64,000 nucleotides of DNA from Henricia sp. BOLD:AAB3569. Its lineage: Eukaryota > Echinodermata > Asteroidea > Spinulosida > Echinasteridae. Position numbers and translations under genes: made by a program. Shown here piece after piece: positions 1 through 10,106 of the stretch; position 1 is the first letter of the stretch, and the number at the start of each line of letters is the position of its first letter. The stretch covers positions 1 through 64,000 of the forward strand of contig JBBELK010000985.1 of the NCBI GenBank assembly GCA_037783545.1, in the 5' to 3' direction. A model generated the notes under the pieces. The model saw nothing but the letters and a program-made list of their open reading frames with translations, did not search any database and was not told the DNA's origin.

Positions 1-894
1 CTCTCACGCAAACCGTGGCTGTCTGTACACACCTCTTTGGGGTACTCCTGAGTTGTGCGCATGCTCAGTCATTCGGACTGTCGTTAACGCACCGCAGTTT
101 GGCTCGGCAATTTGGTCAAAGTGTGGTCCAAACGTCGGCAAATTGGGAGGTCGAAAAATGTTCCGACGAACTTCAAATATTGCATGCCCTAAACTCTCTA
201 TATTGCGCACTTGTCATAACAAATTGACAGACTTTCGCCGGGAAATGGCAGAGAAATTTCAAAGTTTAGAAACAACTGGGTTGAGGCTTCCTGACTGCTC
301 TCACGCAAACCGTGGCTGTCTGTACACACCTCTTTGGGGTACTCCTGAGTTGTGCGCATGCTCAGTCATTCGGACTGTCGTTAACGCACCGCAGTTTGGC
401 TCGGCAATTTGGTCAAAGTGTGGTCCAAACGTCGGCAAATTTGGAGGTCGAAAAATTTTCCGACGAACTTCAAATTTTGCATGCCCTAAACTCTCTATAT
501 TGCGCACTTGTCATAAAAAATTGACAGACTTTCGCCGGGAAATGGCAGAGAAATTTCAAAGTTTAGAAAAAACTGGGTTGAGGCTTCCTGACTGCTCTCA
601 CGCAAACCGTGGCTGTCTGTACACACCTCTTTGGGGTACTCCTGAGTTGTGCGCATGCTCAGTCATTCGGACTGTCGTTAACGCACCGCAGTTTGGCTCG
701 GCAATTTGGTCAAAGTGTGGTCCAAACGTCGGCAAATTTGGAGGTCGAAAAATGTTCCGACGAACTACAAATTTTGCATGCCCTAAACTCTCTATATTGC
801 GCACTTGTCATAAAAAATTGACAGACTTTCGCCGGGAAATGGCAGAGAAATTTCAAAGTTTAGAAAAAACTGGGTTGAGGCTTCCTGACTGCTC
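1..894 (+). repeat. Mixed satellite units at left edge
   Basis: Three units plus three leading bases. The first carries AAATTGGGAGG, TTCAAATATTGC, CATAACAAATTG and GAAACAACTGGG; the second has AAAAATTTTCC in place of AAAAATGTTCC; the third has GAACTACAAAT. They do not form a repeated block within the window. The first unit's GAAACAACTGGG tail recurs at the far right (near 49,730, 53,890 and 61,030), so the two ends share some variants. Confidence 0.9.
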
Positions 895-3569
895 TCACGC
901 AAACCGTGGCTGTCTGTACACACCTCTTTGGGGTACTCCTGAGTTGTGCGCATGCTCAGTCATTCGGACTGTCGTTAACGCACCGCAGTTTGGCTCGGCA
1001 ATTTGGTCAAAGTGTGGTCCAAACTTTGGTAAATTTGGAGGTCGAAAAATTTTCCGACGAACTTCAAATTTTGCATGCCCTAAACTCTCTATATTGCGCA
1101 CTTGTCATAAAAAATTGACAGACTTTCGCCGGGAAATGGCAGAGAAATTTCAAAGTTTAGAAAAAAGTGGGTTGAGGCTTCCTGACTGCTCTCACGCAAA
1201 CCGTGGCTGTCTGTACACACCTCTTTGGGGTACCTCTGAGTTGTGCGCATGCTCAGTCATTCGGACTGTCGTTAACGCACCGCAGTTTGGCTCGGCAATT
1301 TGGTCAAAGTGTGGTCCAAACGTCGGCAAATTTGGAGGTCGAAAAATGTTCCGACGAACTTCACATTTTGCATGCCCTAAACTCTCTATATTGCGCACTT
1401 GTCATAAAAAATTGACAGACTTTCGCCGGGAAATGGCAGAGAAATTTCAAAGTTTAGAAAAAAAACTTGGTTGAGGCTTCCTGACTGCTCTCACGCAAAC
1501 CGTGGCTGTCTGTACACACCTCTTTGGGGTACTCCTGAGTTGTGCGCATGCTCAGTCATTCGGACTGTCGTTAACGCACCGCAGTTTGGCTCGGCAATTT
1601 GGTCAAAGTGTGGTCCAAACGTCGGCAAATTTGGAGGTCGAAAAATGTTCCGACGAACTTCAAATTTTGCATGCCCTAAACTCTCTATATTGCGCACTTG
1701 TCATAAAAAATTGACAGACTTTCGCCGGGAAATGGCAGAGAAATTTCAAAGTTTAGAAAAAACTGGGTTGAGGCTTCCTGACTGCTCTCACGCAAACCGT
1801 GGCTGTCTGTACACACCTCTTTGGGGTACTCCTGAGTTGTGCGCATGCTCAGTCATTCGGACTGTCGTTAACGCACCGCAGTTTGGCTCGGCAATTTGGT
1901 CAAAGTGTGGTCCAAACTTTGGCAAATTTGGAGGTCGAAAAATTTTCCGACGAACTTCACATTTTGCATGCCCTAAACTCTCTATATTGCGCACTTGTCA
2001 TAACAAATTGACAGACTTTCGCCGGGAAATGGCAGAGAAATTTCAAAGTTTAGAAAAAAGTGGGTTGAGGCTTCCTGACTGCTCTCACGCAAACCGTGGC
2101 TGTCTGTACACACCTCTTTGGGGTACCTCTGAGTTGTGCGCATGCTCAGTCATTCGGACTGTCGTTAACGCACCGCAGTTTGGCTCGGCAATTTGGTCAA
2201 AGTGTGGTCCAAACGTCGGCAAATTTGGAGGTCGAAAAATGTTCCGACGAACTTCACATTTTGCATGCCCTAAACTCTCTATATTGCGCACTTGTCATAA
2301 AAAATTGACAGACTTTCGCCGGGAAATGGCAGAGAAATTTCAAAGTTTAGAAAAAACTTGGTTGAGGCTTCCTGACTGCTCTCACGCAAACCGTGGCTGT
2401 CTGTACACACCTCTTTGGGGTACTCCTGAGTTGTGCGCATGCTCAGTCATTCGGACTGTCGTTAACGCACCGCAGTTTGGCTCGGCAATTTGGTCAAAGT
2501 GTGGTCCAAACGTCGGCAAATTTGGAGGTCGAAAAATGTTCCGACGAACTTCAAATTTTGCATGCCCTAAACTCTCTATATTGCGCACTTGTCATAAAAA
2601 ATTGACAGACTTTCGCCGGGAAATGGCAGAGAAATTTCAAAGTTTAGAAAAAACTGGGTTGAGGCCTCCTGACTGCTCTCACGCAAACCGTGGCTGTCTG
2701 TACACACCTCTTTGGGGTACTCCTGAGTTGTGCGCATGCTCAGTCATTCGGACTGTCGTTAACGCACCGCAGTTTGGCTCGGCAATTTGGTCAAAGTGTG
2801 GTCCAAACTTTGGCAAATTTGGAGGTCGAAAAATTTTCCGACGAACTTCAAATTTTGCATGCCCTAAACTCTCTATATTGCGCACTTGTCATAAAAAATT
2901 GACAGACTTTCGCCGGGAAATGGCAGAGAAATTTCAAAGTTTAGAAAAAAGTGGGTTGAGGCTTCCTGACTGCTCTCACGCAAACCGTGGCTGTCTGTAC
3001 ACACCTCTTTGGGGTACCTCTGAGTTGTGCGCATGCTCAGTCATTCGGACTGTCGTTAACGCACCGCAGTTTGGCTCGGCAATTTGGTCAAAGTGTGGTC
3101 CAAACGTCGGCAAATTTGGAGGTCGAAAAATGTTCCGACGAACTTCACATTTTGCATGCCCTAAACTCTCTATATTGCGCACTTGTCATAAAAAATTGAC
3201 AGACTTTCGCCGGGAAATGGCAGAGAAATTTCAAAGTTTAGAAAAAACTTGGTTGAGGCTTCCTGACTGCTCTCACGCAAACCGTGGCTGTCTGTACACA
3301 CCTCTTTGGGGTACTCCTGAGTTGTGCGCATGCTCAGTCATTCGGACTGTCGTTAAAGCACCGCAGTTTGGCTCGGCAATTTGGTCAAAGTGTGGTCCAA
3401 ACGTCGGCAAATTTGGAGGTCGAAAAATGTTCCGACGAACTTCACATTTTGCATGCCCTAAACTCTCTATATTGCGCACTTGTCATAAAAAATTGACAGA
3501 CTTTCGCCGGGAAATGGCAGAGAAATTTCAAAGTTTAGAAAAACCTGGGTTGAGGCTTCCTGACTGCTC
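895..3569 (+). repeat. Trimeric higher-order repeat, three copies (about 0.89 kb each)
   Basis: Copies run 895-1787, 1788-2678 and 2679-3569. Unit A (895, 1788, 2679) has CAAACTTTGG in place of CAAACGTCGG, AAAAATTTTCC and a GAAAAAAGTGGG tail. Unit B (1192, 2085, 2976) has GGGGTACCTCTGAG, which creates a KpnI site, plus TTCACATTTTGC and an ACTTGGTTG tail. Unit C (1491, 2382, 3273) is close to consensus. Copies 2 and 3 are offset by exactly 891 bp; copies 1 and 2 by 893 because of two extra A residues near 1460. Minor differences between copies (TTCACATTTT in 1788 against TTCAAATTTT in 895 and 2679; CATAACAAATTG near 2001) show some divergence since amplification. Confidence 0.9.
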
Positions 3570-5352
3570 TCACGCAAACCGTGGCTGTCTGTACACACCT
3601 CTTTGGGGTACTCCTGAGTTGTGCGCATGCTCAGTCATTCGGACTGTCGTTAACGCACCGCAGTTTGGCTCGGCAATTTGGTCAAAGTGTGGTCCAAACG
3701 TCGGCAAATTTGGAGGTCGAAAAATGTTCCGACGAACTTCAAATTTTGCATGCCCTAAACTCTCTATATTGCGCACTTGTCATAAAAAATTGACAGACTT
3801 TCGCCGTGAAATGGCAGAGAAATTTCAAAGTTTAGAAAAAAATGGGTTGAGACTTCCTGACTGCTCTCACGCAAACCGTGGCTGTCTGTACACACCTCTT
3901 TGGGGTACTCCTGAATTGTGCGCATGCTCAGTCATTCGGACTGTCGTTAACGCTCCGCAGTTTGCCTCGGCAATTTGGTCAAAGTGTGGTCCAAACGTCG
4001 GCAAATTTGGAGGTCGAAAAATGTTCCGACGAACTTCAAATTTTGCATGCCCTAAACTCTCTATATTGCGCACTTGTCATAAAAAAATTGACAGACTTTC
4101 GCCGGGAAATGGCAGAGAAATTTCAAAGTTTAGAAAAAACTGGGTTGAGGCTTCCTGACTGCTCTCACGCAAACCGTGGCTGTCTGTACACACCTCTTTG
4201 GGGTACTCCCGAGTTGTGCGCATGCTCAGTCATTCGGACTGTCGTTAACGCACCGCAGTTTGGCTCGGCAATTTGGTCAAAGTGTGGTCCAAACGTCGGC
4301 AAATTTGGAGGTCGAAAAATGTTCCGACGAACTTCAAATTTTGCATGCCCTAAACTCTCTATATTGCGCACTTGTCATAAAAAATTGACAGACTTTCACC
4401 GGGAAATGGCATAGAAATTTCAAAGTTTAGAAAAAACTGGGTTGAGGCTTCCTGACTGCTCTCACGCAAACCGTGGCTGTCTGTACACACCTCTTTGGGG
4501 TACTCCTGAGTTGTGCGCATGCTCAGTCATTCGGACTGTCGTTAACGCACCGCAGTTTGGCTCGGCAATTTGGTCAAAGTGTGGTCCAAACGTCGGCAAA
4601 TTTGGAGGTCGAAAAATGTTCCGACGAACTTCAAATTTTGCATGCCCTAAACTCTCTATATTGCGCACTTGTCATAAAAAATTGACAGACTTTCGCCGTG
4701 AAATGGCAGAGAAATTTCAAAGTTTAGAAAAAAATGGGTTGAGGCTTCCTGACTGCTCTCACGCAAACCGTGGCTGTCTGTACACACCTCTTTGGGGTAC
4801 TCCTGAGTTGTGCGCATGCTCAGTCATTCGGACTGTCGTTAACGCACCGCAGTTTGGCTCGGTAATTTGGTCAAAGTGTGGTCCAAACGTCGGCAAATTT
4901 GGAGGTCGAAAAATGTTCTGACGAACTTCAAATTTTGCATGCCCTAAACTCTCTATATTGCGCACTTGTCATAAAAAATTGACAGACTTTCGCCGTGAAA
5001 TGGCAGAGAAATTTCAAAGTTTAGAAAAAAATGGGTTGAGGCTTCCTGACTGCTCTCACGCAAACCGTGGCTGTCTGTACACACCTCTTTGGGGTACTCC
5101 TGAGTTGTGCGCATGCTCAGTCATTCGGACTGTCGTTAACGCACCGCAGTTTGGCTCGGCAATTTGGTCAAAGTGTGGTCCAAACGTCGGCAAATTTGGA
5201 GGTCGAAAAATGTTCCGATGAACTTCAAATTTTGCATGCCCTAAACTCTCTATATTGCGCACTTGTCATAAAAAAATGACAGACTTTCGCCGGGAAATGG
5301 CAGAGAAATGTCAAAGTTTAGAAAAAACTGGGTTGAGGCTTCCTGACTGCTC
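3570..5352 (+). repeat. Near-consensus units with private mutations and stop codons
   Basis: Six units (3570, 3867, 4165, 4462, 4759, 5056). The stop-free frame of the satellite is interrupted at 4412-4414 (TAG), 4919-4921 (TGA) and 5219-5221 (TGA). The unit at 3867 has several private changes (CCTGAATTG, AACGCTCCGC, TTTGCCTCGG) and ends with an extra A, making it 298 bp. Tails alternate between GAAAAAAATGGG with CGCCGTGAAAT and GAAAAAACTGGG with CGCCGGGAAAT, the two main tail types of the left half of the array. Confidence 0.88.
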
Positions 5353-8300
5353 TCACGCAAACCGTGGCTGTCTGTACACACCTCTTTGGGGTACTCCTGA
5401 GTTGTGCGCATGCTCAGTCATTCGGACTGTCGTTAACGCACCGCAGTTTGGCTCGGCAATTTGGTCAAAGTGTGGTCCAAACGTCGGCAAATTTGGAGGT
5501 CGAAAAATGTTCCGACGAACTTCAAATTTTGCATGCCCTAAACTCTCTATATTGCGCACTTGTCATAAAAAATTGACAGACTTTCGCCGGGAAATGGCAG
5601 AGAAATTTCAAAGTTTAGAAAAAACTGGGTTGAGGCTTCCTGACTGCTCTCACGCAAACCGTGGCTGTCTGTACACACCTCTTTGGGGTACTCCTGAGTT
5701 GTGCGCATGCTCAGTCATTCGGACTGTCGTTAACGCACCGCAGTTTGGCTCGGCAATTTGGTCAAAGTGTGGTCCAAACGTCGGCAAATTTGGAGGTCGA
5801 AAAATGTTCCGACGAACTTCAAATTTTGCATGCCCTAAACTCTCTATATTGCGCACTTGTCATAAAAAATTGACAGACTTTCGCCGGGAAATGGCAGAGA
5901 AATTTCAAAGTTTAGAAAAAACTGGGTTGAGGCTTCCTGACTGCTCTCACGCAAACCGTGGCTGTCTGTACACACCTCTTTGGGGTACTCCTGAGTTGTG
6001 CGCATGCTCAGTCATTCGGACTGTCGTTAACGCACCGCAGTTTGGCTCGGCAATTTGGTCAAAGTGTGGTCCAAACGTCGGCAAATTTGGAGGTCGAAAA
6101 ATGTTCCGACGAACTTCAAATTTTGCATGCCCTAAACTCTCTATATTGCGCACTTGTCATAAAAAATTGACAGACTTTCGCCGTGAAATGGCAGAGAAAT
6201 TTCAAAGTTTAGAAAAAAATGGGTTGAGGCTTCCTGACTGCTCTCACGCAAACCGTGGCTGTCTGTACACACCTCTTTGGGGTACTCCTGAGTTGTGCGC
6301 ATGCTCAGTCATTCGGACTGTCGTTAACGCACCGCAGTTTGGCTCGGCAATTTGGTCAAAGTGTGGTCCAAACGTCGGCAAATTTGGAGGTCGAAAAATG
6401 TTCCGACGAACTTCAAATTTTGCATGCCCTAAACTCTCTATATTGCGCACTTGTCATAAAAAATTGACAGACTTTCGCCGGGAAATGGCAGAGAAATTTC
6501 AAAGTTTAGAAAAAACTGGGTTGAGGCTTCCTGACTGCTCTCACGCAAACCGTGGCTGTCTGTACACACCTCTTTGGGGTACTCCTGAGTTGTGCGCATG
6601 CTCAGTCATTCGGACTGTCGTTAACGCACCGCAGTTTGGCTCGGCAATTTGGTCAAAGTGTGGTCCAAACGTCGGCAAATTTGGAGGTCGAAAAATGTTC
6701 CGACGAACTTCAAATTTTGCATGCCCTAAACTCTCTATATTGCGCACTTGTCATAAACAATTGACAGACTTTCGCCGTGAAATGGCAGAGAAATTTCAAA
6801 GTTTAGAAAAAAATGGGTTGAGGCTTCCTGACTGCTCTCACGCAAACCGTGGCTGTCTGTACACACCTCTTTGGGGTACTCCTGAGTTGTGCGCATGCTC
6901 AGTCATTCGGACTGTCGTTAACGCACCGCAGTTTGGCTCGGCAATTTGGTCAAAGTGTGGTCCAAACGTCGGCAAATTTGGAGGTCGAAAAATGTTCCGA
7001 CGAACTTCAAATTTTGCATGCCCTAAACTCTCTATATTGCGCACTTGTCATAAAAAATTGACAGACTTTCGCCTGGAAATGGCAGAGAAATTTCAAAGTT
7101 TAGAAAAAACTGGGTTGAGGCTTCCTGACTGCTCTCACGCAAACCGTGGCTGTCTGTACACACCTCTTTGGGGTACTCCTGAGTTGTGCGCATGCTCAGT
7201 CATTCGGACTGTCGTTAACGCACCGCAGTTTGGCTCGGCAATTTGGTCAAAGTGTGGTCCAAACGTCGGCAAATTTGGAGGTCGAAAAATGTTCCGACGA
7301 ACTTCAAATTTTGCATGCCCTAAACTCTCTATATTGCGCACTTGTCATAAAAAATTGACAGACTTTCGCCGGGAAATGGCAGAGAAATTTCAAAGTTTAG
7401 AAAAAACTGGGTTGAGGCTTCCTGACTGCTCTCACGCAAACCGTGGCTGTCTGTACACACCTCTTTGGGGTACTCCTGAGTTGTGCGCATGCTCAGTCAT
7501 TCGGACTGTCGTTAACGCACCGCAGTTTGGCTCGGCAATTTGGTCAAAGTGTGGTCCAAACGTCGGCAAATTTGGAGGTCGAAAAATGTTCCGACGAACT
7601 TCAAATTTTGCATGCCCTAAACTCTCTATATTGCGCACTTGTCATAAAAAATTGACAGACTTTCGCCGTGAAATGGCAGAGAAATTTCAAAGTTTAGAAA
7701 AAAATGGGTTGAGGCTTCCTGACTGCTCTCACGCAAACCGTGGCTGTCTGTACACACCTCTTTGGGGTACTCCTGAGTTGTGCGCATGCTCAGTCATTCG
7801 GACTGTCGTTAACGCAACGCAGTTTGGCTCGGCAATTTGGTCAAAGTGTGGTCCAAACGTCGGCAAATTTGGAGGTCGAAAAATGTTCCGACGAACTTCA
7901 AATTTTGCATGCCCTAAACTCTCTATATTGCGCACTTGTCATAAAAAATTTACAGACTTTCGCCAGGAAATGGCAGAGAAATTTCAAAGTTTAGAAAAAA
8001 CTGGGTTGAGGCTTCCTGACTGCTCTCACGCAAACCGTGGCTGTCTGTACACACCTCTTTGGGGTACTCCTGAGTTGTGCGCATGCCCAGTCATTCGGAC
8101 TGTCGTTAACGCACCGCAGTTTGGCTCGGCAATTTGGTCAAAGTGTGGTCCAAACGTCGGCAAATTTGGAGGTCGAAAAATGTTCCGACGAACTTCAAAT
8201 TTTGCATGCCCTAAACTCTCTATATTGCGCACTTGTCATAAAAAATTGACAGACTTTCGCCGTGAAATGGCAGAGAAATTTCAAAGTTTAGAAAAAAATG

Positions 8301-8614
8301 GGTTGAGGCTTCCTGACTGCTCTCACGCAAACCGTGGCTGTCTGTACACACCTCTTTGGGGTACTCCTGAGTTGTGCGCATGCTCAGTCATTCGGACTGT
8401 CGTTAACGCACCGCAGTTTGGCTCGGCAATTTGGTCAAAGTGTGGTCCAAACGTCGGCAAATTTGGAGGTGGAAAAATGTTCCGACGAACTTCAAATTTT
8501 GCATGCCCTAAACTCTCTATATTGCGCACTTGTCATAAAAAATTGACATACTTTCGCCGGGAAATGGCAGAGAAATTTCAAAGTTTAGAAAAAAACTGGG
8601 TTGAGGCTTCCTGA
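5255..8614 (+). other. 1119-codon stop-free frame through the satellite; not considered a gene
   Basis: This is the longest of several frames that stay open because 297 is divisible by 3 and one + strand frame of the consensus has no stop. Other long ones are 1471-4158 (895 codons), 26097-28649 (850) and 19038-21374 (778). The translation is a 99-residue repeat with several cysteines; I recognise no domain, signal peptide or membrane segment. Starts are arbitrary: this one begins at a TTG inside a unit. Against coding: stop codons occur repeatedly in the same frame elsewhere and are amplified with their units, single-base length changes shift frame freely, and no promoter, intron or terminator structure stands out. 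If translated at all it would be a low-complexity satellite peptide. Confidence 0.9.
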
Positions 8615-8917
8615 CTGCTCTCACGCAAACCGTGGCTGTCTGTACACACCTCTTTGGGGTACTCCTGAGTTGTGCGCATGCTCAGTCATTCGGACTGTCG
8701 TTAACGCACCGCAGTTTGGCTCGGCAATTTGGTCAAAGTGTGGTCCAAACGTCGGCAAATTTGGAGGTCGAAAAATGTTCCGACGAACTTCAAATTTTGC
8801 ATGCCCTAAACTCTCTATATTGCGCACTTGTCATAAAAAATTGACAGACTTTCGCCGGGAAATGGCAGAGAAATTTCAAAGTTTAGAAAAAACTGGGTTG
8901 AGGCTTCCTGACTGCTC
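5353..8917 (+). repeat. Homogeneous near-consensus block of 12 units
   Basis: These twelve units are the closest to the consensus. Most differences are single bases: AACGCAACGCAG near 7815, CATGCCCAG near 8086, GGTGGAAAAATG near 8470, AATTTACAG near 7950. The two tail types (CGCCGTGAAAT with AAAAAAATGGG; CGCCGGGAAAT with AAAAAACTGGG) are interspersed irregularly, so a strict dimer is not yet set up here. The unit at 8323 is 298 bp from an extra A in its final A-run. Confidence 0.88.
5650..5946 (+). repeat. Representative consensus unit (297 bp) with internal landmarks
   Basis: This unit carries the majority base at every position I compared. Composition is 46.5% GC with 16 CpG, CpG observed/expected about 1.0. 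Landmarks: two SphI sites GCATGC at 5705-5710 and 5828-5833, one HpaI site GTTAAC at 5729-5734, and an NRF1-like TGCGCATGCTC at 5702-5712. Three GGTC(N)AAA motifs lie at 5760, 5771 and 5795. An imperfect internal direct repeat starts TCGGCAA at 5750 and 5781, 31 bp apart. GTTCCGACGAAC lies at 5806-5817. A-runs occur near unit positions 151-155, 225-230 and 277-282; the last two are the sites of the common +1 length variants. The GGTC/TCGGC zone is where the 13-bp and 24-bp deletions seen elsewhere occur. Confidence 0.95.
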
Positions 8918-10106
8918 TCACGCAAACCGTGGCTGTCTGTACACACCTCTTTGGGGTACTCCTGAGTTGTGCGCATGCTCAGTCATTCGGACTGTCGTTA
9001 ACGCACCGCAGTTTGGCTCGGCAATTTGGTCAAAGTGTGGTCCAAACGTCGGCAAATTTGGAGGTCGAAAAATGTTCCGACGAACTTCAAATTTTGCATG
9101 CCCTAAACTCTCTATATTGCGCACTTGTCATAAAAAATTGACAGACTTTCGCCGGGAAATGGCAGAGAAATTTCAAAGTTTAGAAAAAACTGGGTTGAGG
9201 CTTCCTGACTGCTCTCACGCAAACCGTGGCTGTCTGTACACACCTCTTTGGGGTACTCCTGAGTTGTGCGCATGCTCAGTCATTCGGACTGTCGTTAACG
9301 CACCGCAGTTTGGCTCGGCAATTTGGTCAAAGTGTGGTCCAAACGTCGGCAAATTTAGAGGTCCAAAAATGTTCCGACGAACTTCAAATTTTGCATGCCC
9401 TAAACTCTCTATATTGCGCACTTGTCATAAACAATTGACAGACTTTCGCCGGGAAATGGCAGAGAAATTTCAAAATTTAGAAAAAACTGGGTTGAGGCTT
9501 CCTGACTGCTCTCACGCAAACCGTGGCTGTCTGTACACACCTCTTTGGGGTACTCCTGAGTTGTGCGCATGCTCAGTCATTCGGACTGTCGTTAACGCAC
9601 CGCAGTTTGGCTCGGCAATTTGGTCAAAGTGTGGTCCAAACGTCGGCAAATTTGGAGGTCGAAAAATGTTCCGACGAACTTCAAATTTTGCATGCCCTAA
9701 ACTCTCTATATTGCGCACTTGTCATAAAAAATTGACAGACTTTCGCCGGGAAATGGCAGAGAAATTTCAAAGTTTAGAAAAAACTGGGTTGAGGCTTCCT
9801 GACTGCTCTCACGCAAACCGTGGCTGTCTGTACACACCTCTTTGGGGTACTCCTGAGTTGTGCGCATGCTCAGTCATTCGGACTGTCGTTAACGCACCGC
9901 AGTTTGGCTCGGCAATTTGGTCAAAGTGTGGTCCAAACGTCGGCAAATTTGGAGGTCGAAAAATGTTCCGACGAACTTCAAATTTTGCATGCCCTAAACT
10001 CTCTATATTGCGCACTTGTCATAAAAAAATTGACAGACTTTCGCCGTGAAATGGCAGAGAAATTTCAAAGTTTAGAAAAAAATGGGTTGAGGCTTCCTGA
10101 CTGCTC
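8918..10106 (+). repeat. Four-unit block, copy 1 (duplicated at 13677-14865)
   Basis: Units at 8918, 9215, 9512 and 9809, 1189 bp in all. The second unit is diagnostic: AAATTTAGAGGTCCAAAAATG near 9353 (two changes from consensus), CATAAACAATTG, and a CAAAATTTAG tail. The identical combination recurs 4759 bp downstream. The block ends in a 298-bp unit with seven A before TTGACAG. Confidence 0.88.

Noticed and set aside
4080..4090. 298-bp units as long-read homopolymer errors
   Set aside because: For many units the extra base recurs at the same place in each HOR copy, and some forms are interrupted by C (ACAAAAA, AAACAAA). A few isolated cases, such as this one, could still be errors.
1471..4158. 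895-codon (and other 400-1119-codon) reading frames as repeat-protein genes
   Set aside because: They follow from a stop-free frame in a 297-bp unit. Starts are arbitrary, stops arise and are amplified, +1 changes shift frame freely, and no domain is recognisable.
5806..5817. tRNA B-box (GTTCRANNC-like) in GTTCGTCGGAAC on the minus strand, suggesting SINE or tRNA origin
   Set aside because: The invariant A after GTTCG is absent, no A-box lies at suitable distance, and no tRNA fold or poly-A/T terminator is present.
5806..5817. GTTC-CGAC-GAAC inverted repeat as an operator or hairpin
   Set aside because: Arms of only four bases with a four-base loop and no extension; too weak to support a regulatory call.
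5828..5840. Telomere-like CCCTAAA within GCATGCCCTAAAC
   Set aside because: A single 7-bp match per unit, never tandem, and altered to CCCTTAA or CCTTAAA in several units; expected by chance.
5650..5856. 68-codon minus-strand frame (starting MRNIESLG) in nearly every unit
   Set aside because: A shadow frame on the opposite strand of the same unit. No ribosome-binding or promoter context and no recognisable domain.
5661..5873. 70-codon + strand frame (starting MAVCTHLF) in nearly every unit
   Set aside because: An overlapping frame within the satellite unit; it recurs only because the unit recurs. A seventh A merely joins it to the main frame.
5926..5932. A-runs as retroposon poly-A tails
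   Set aside because: They are short (5-8 A), internal to the unit, and occur at three places per unit; no target-site duplication or element ends are visible.
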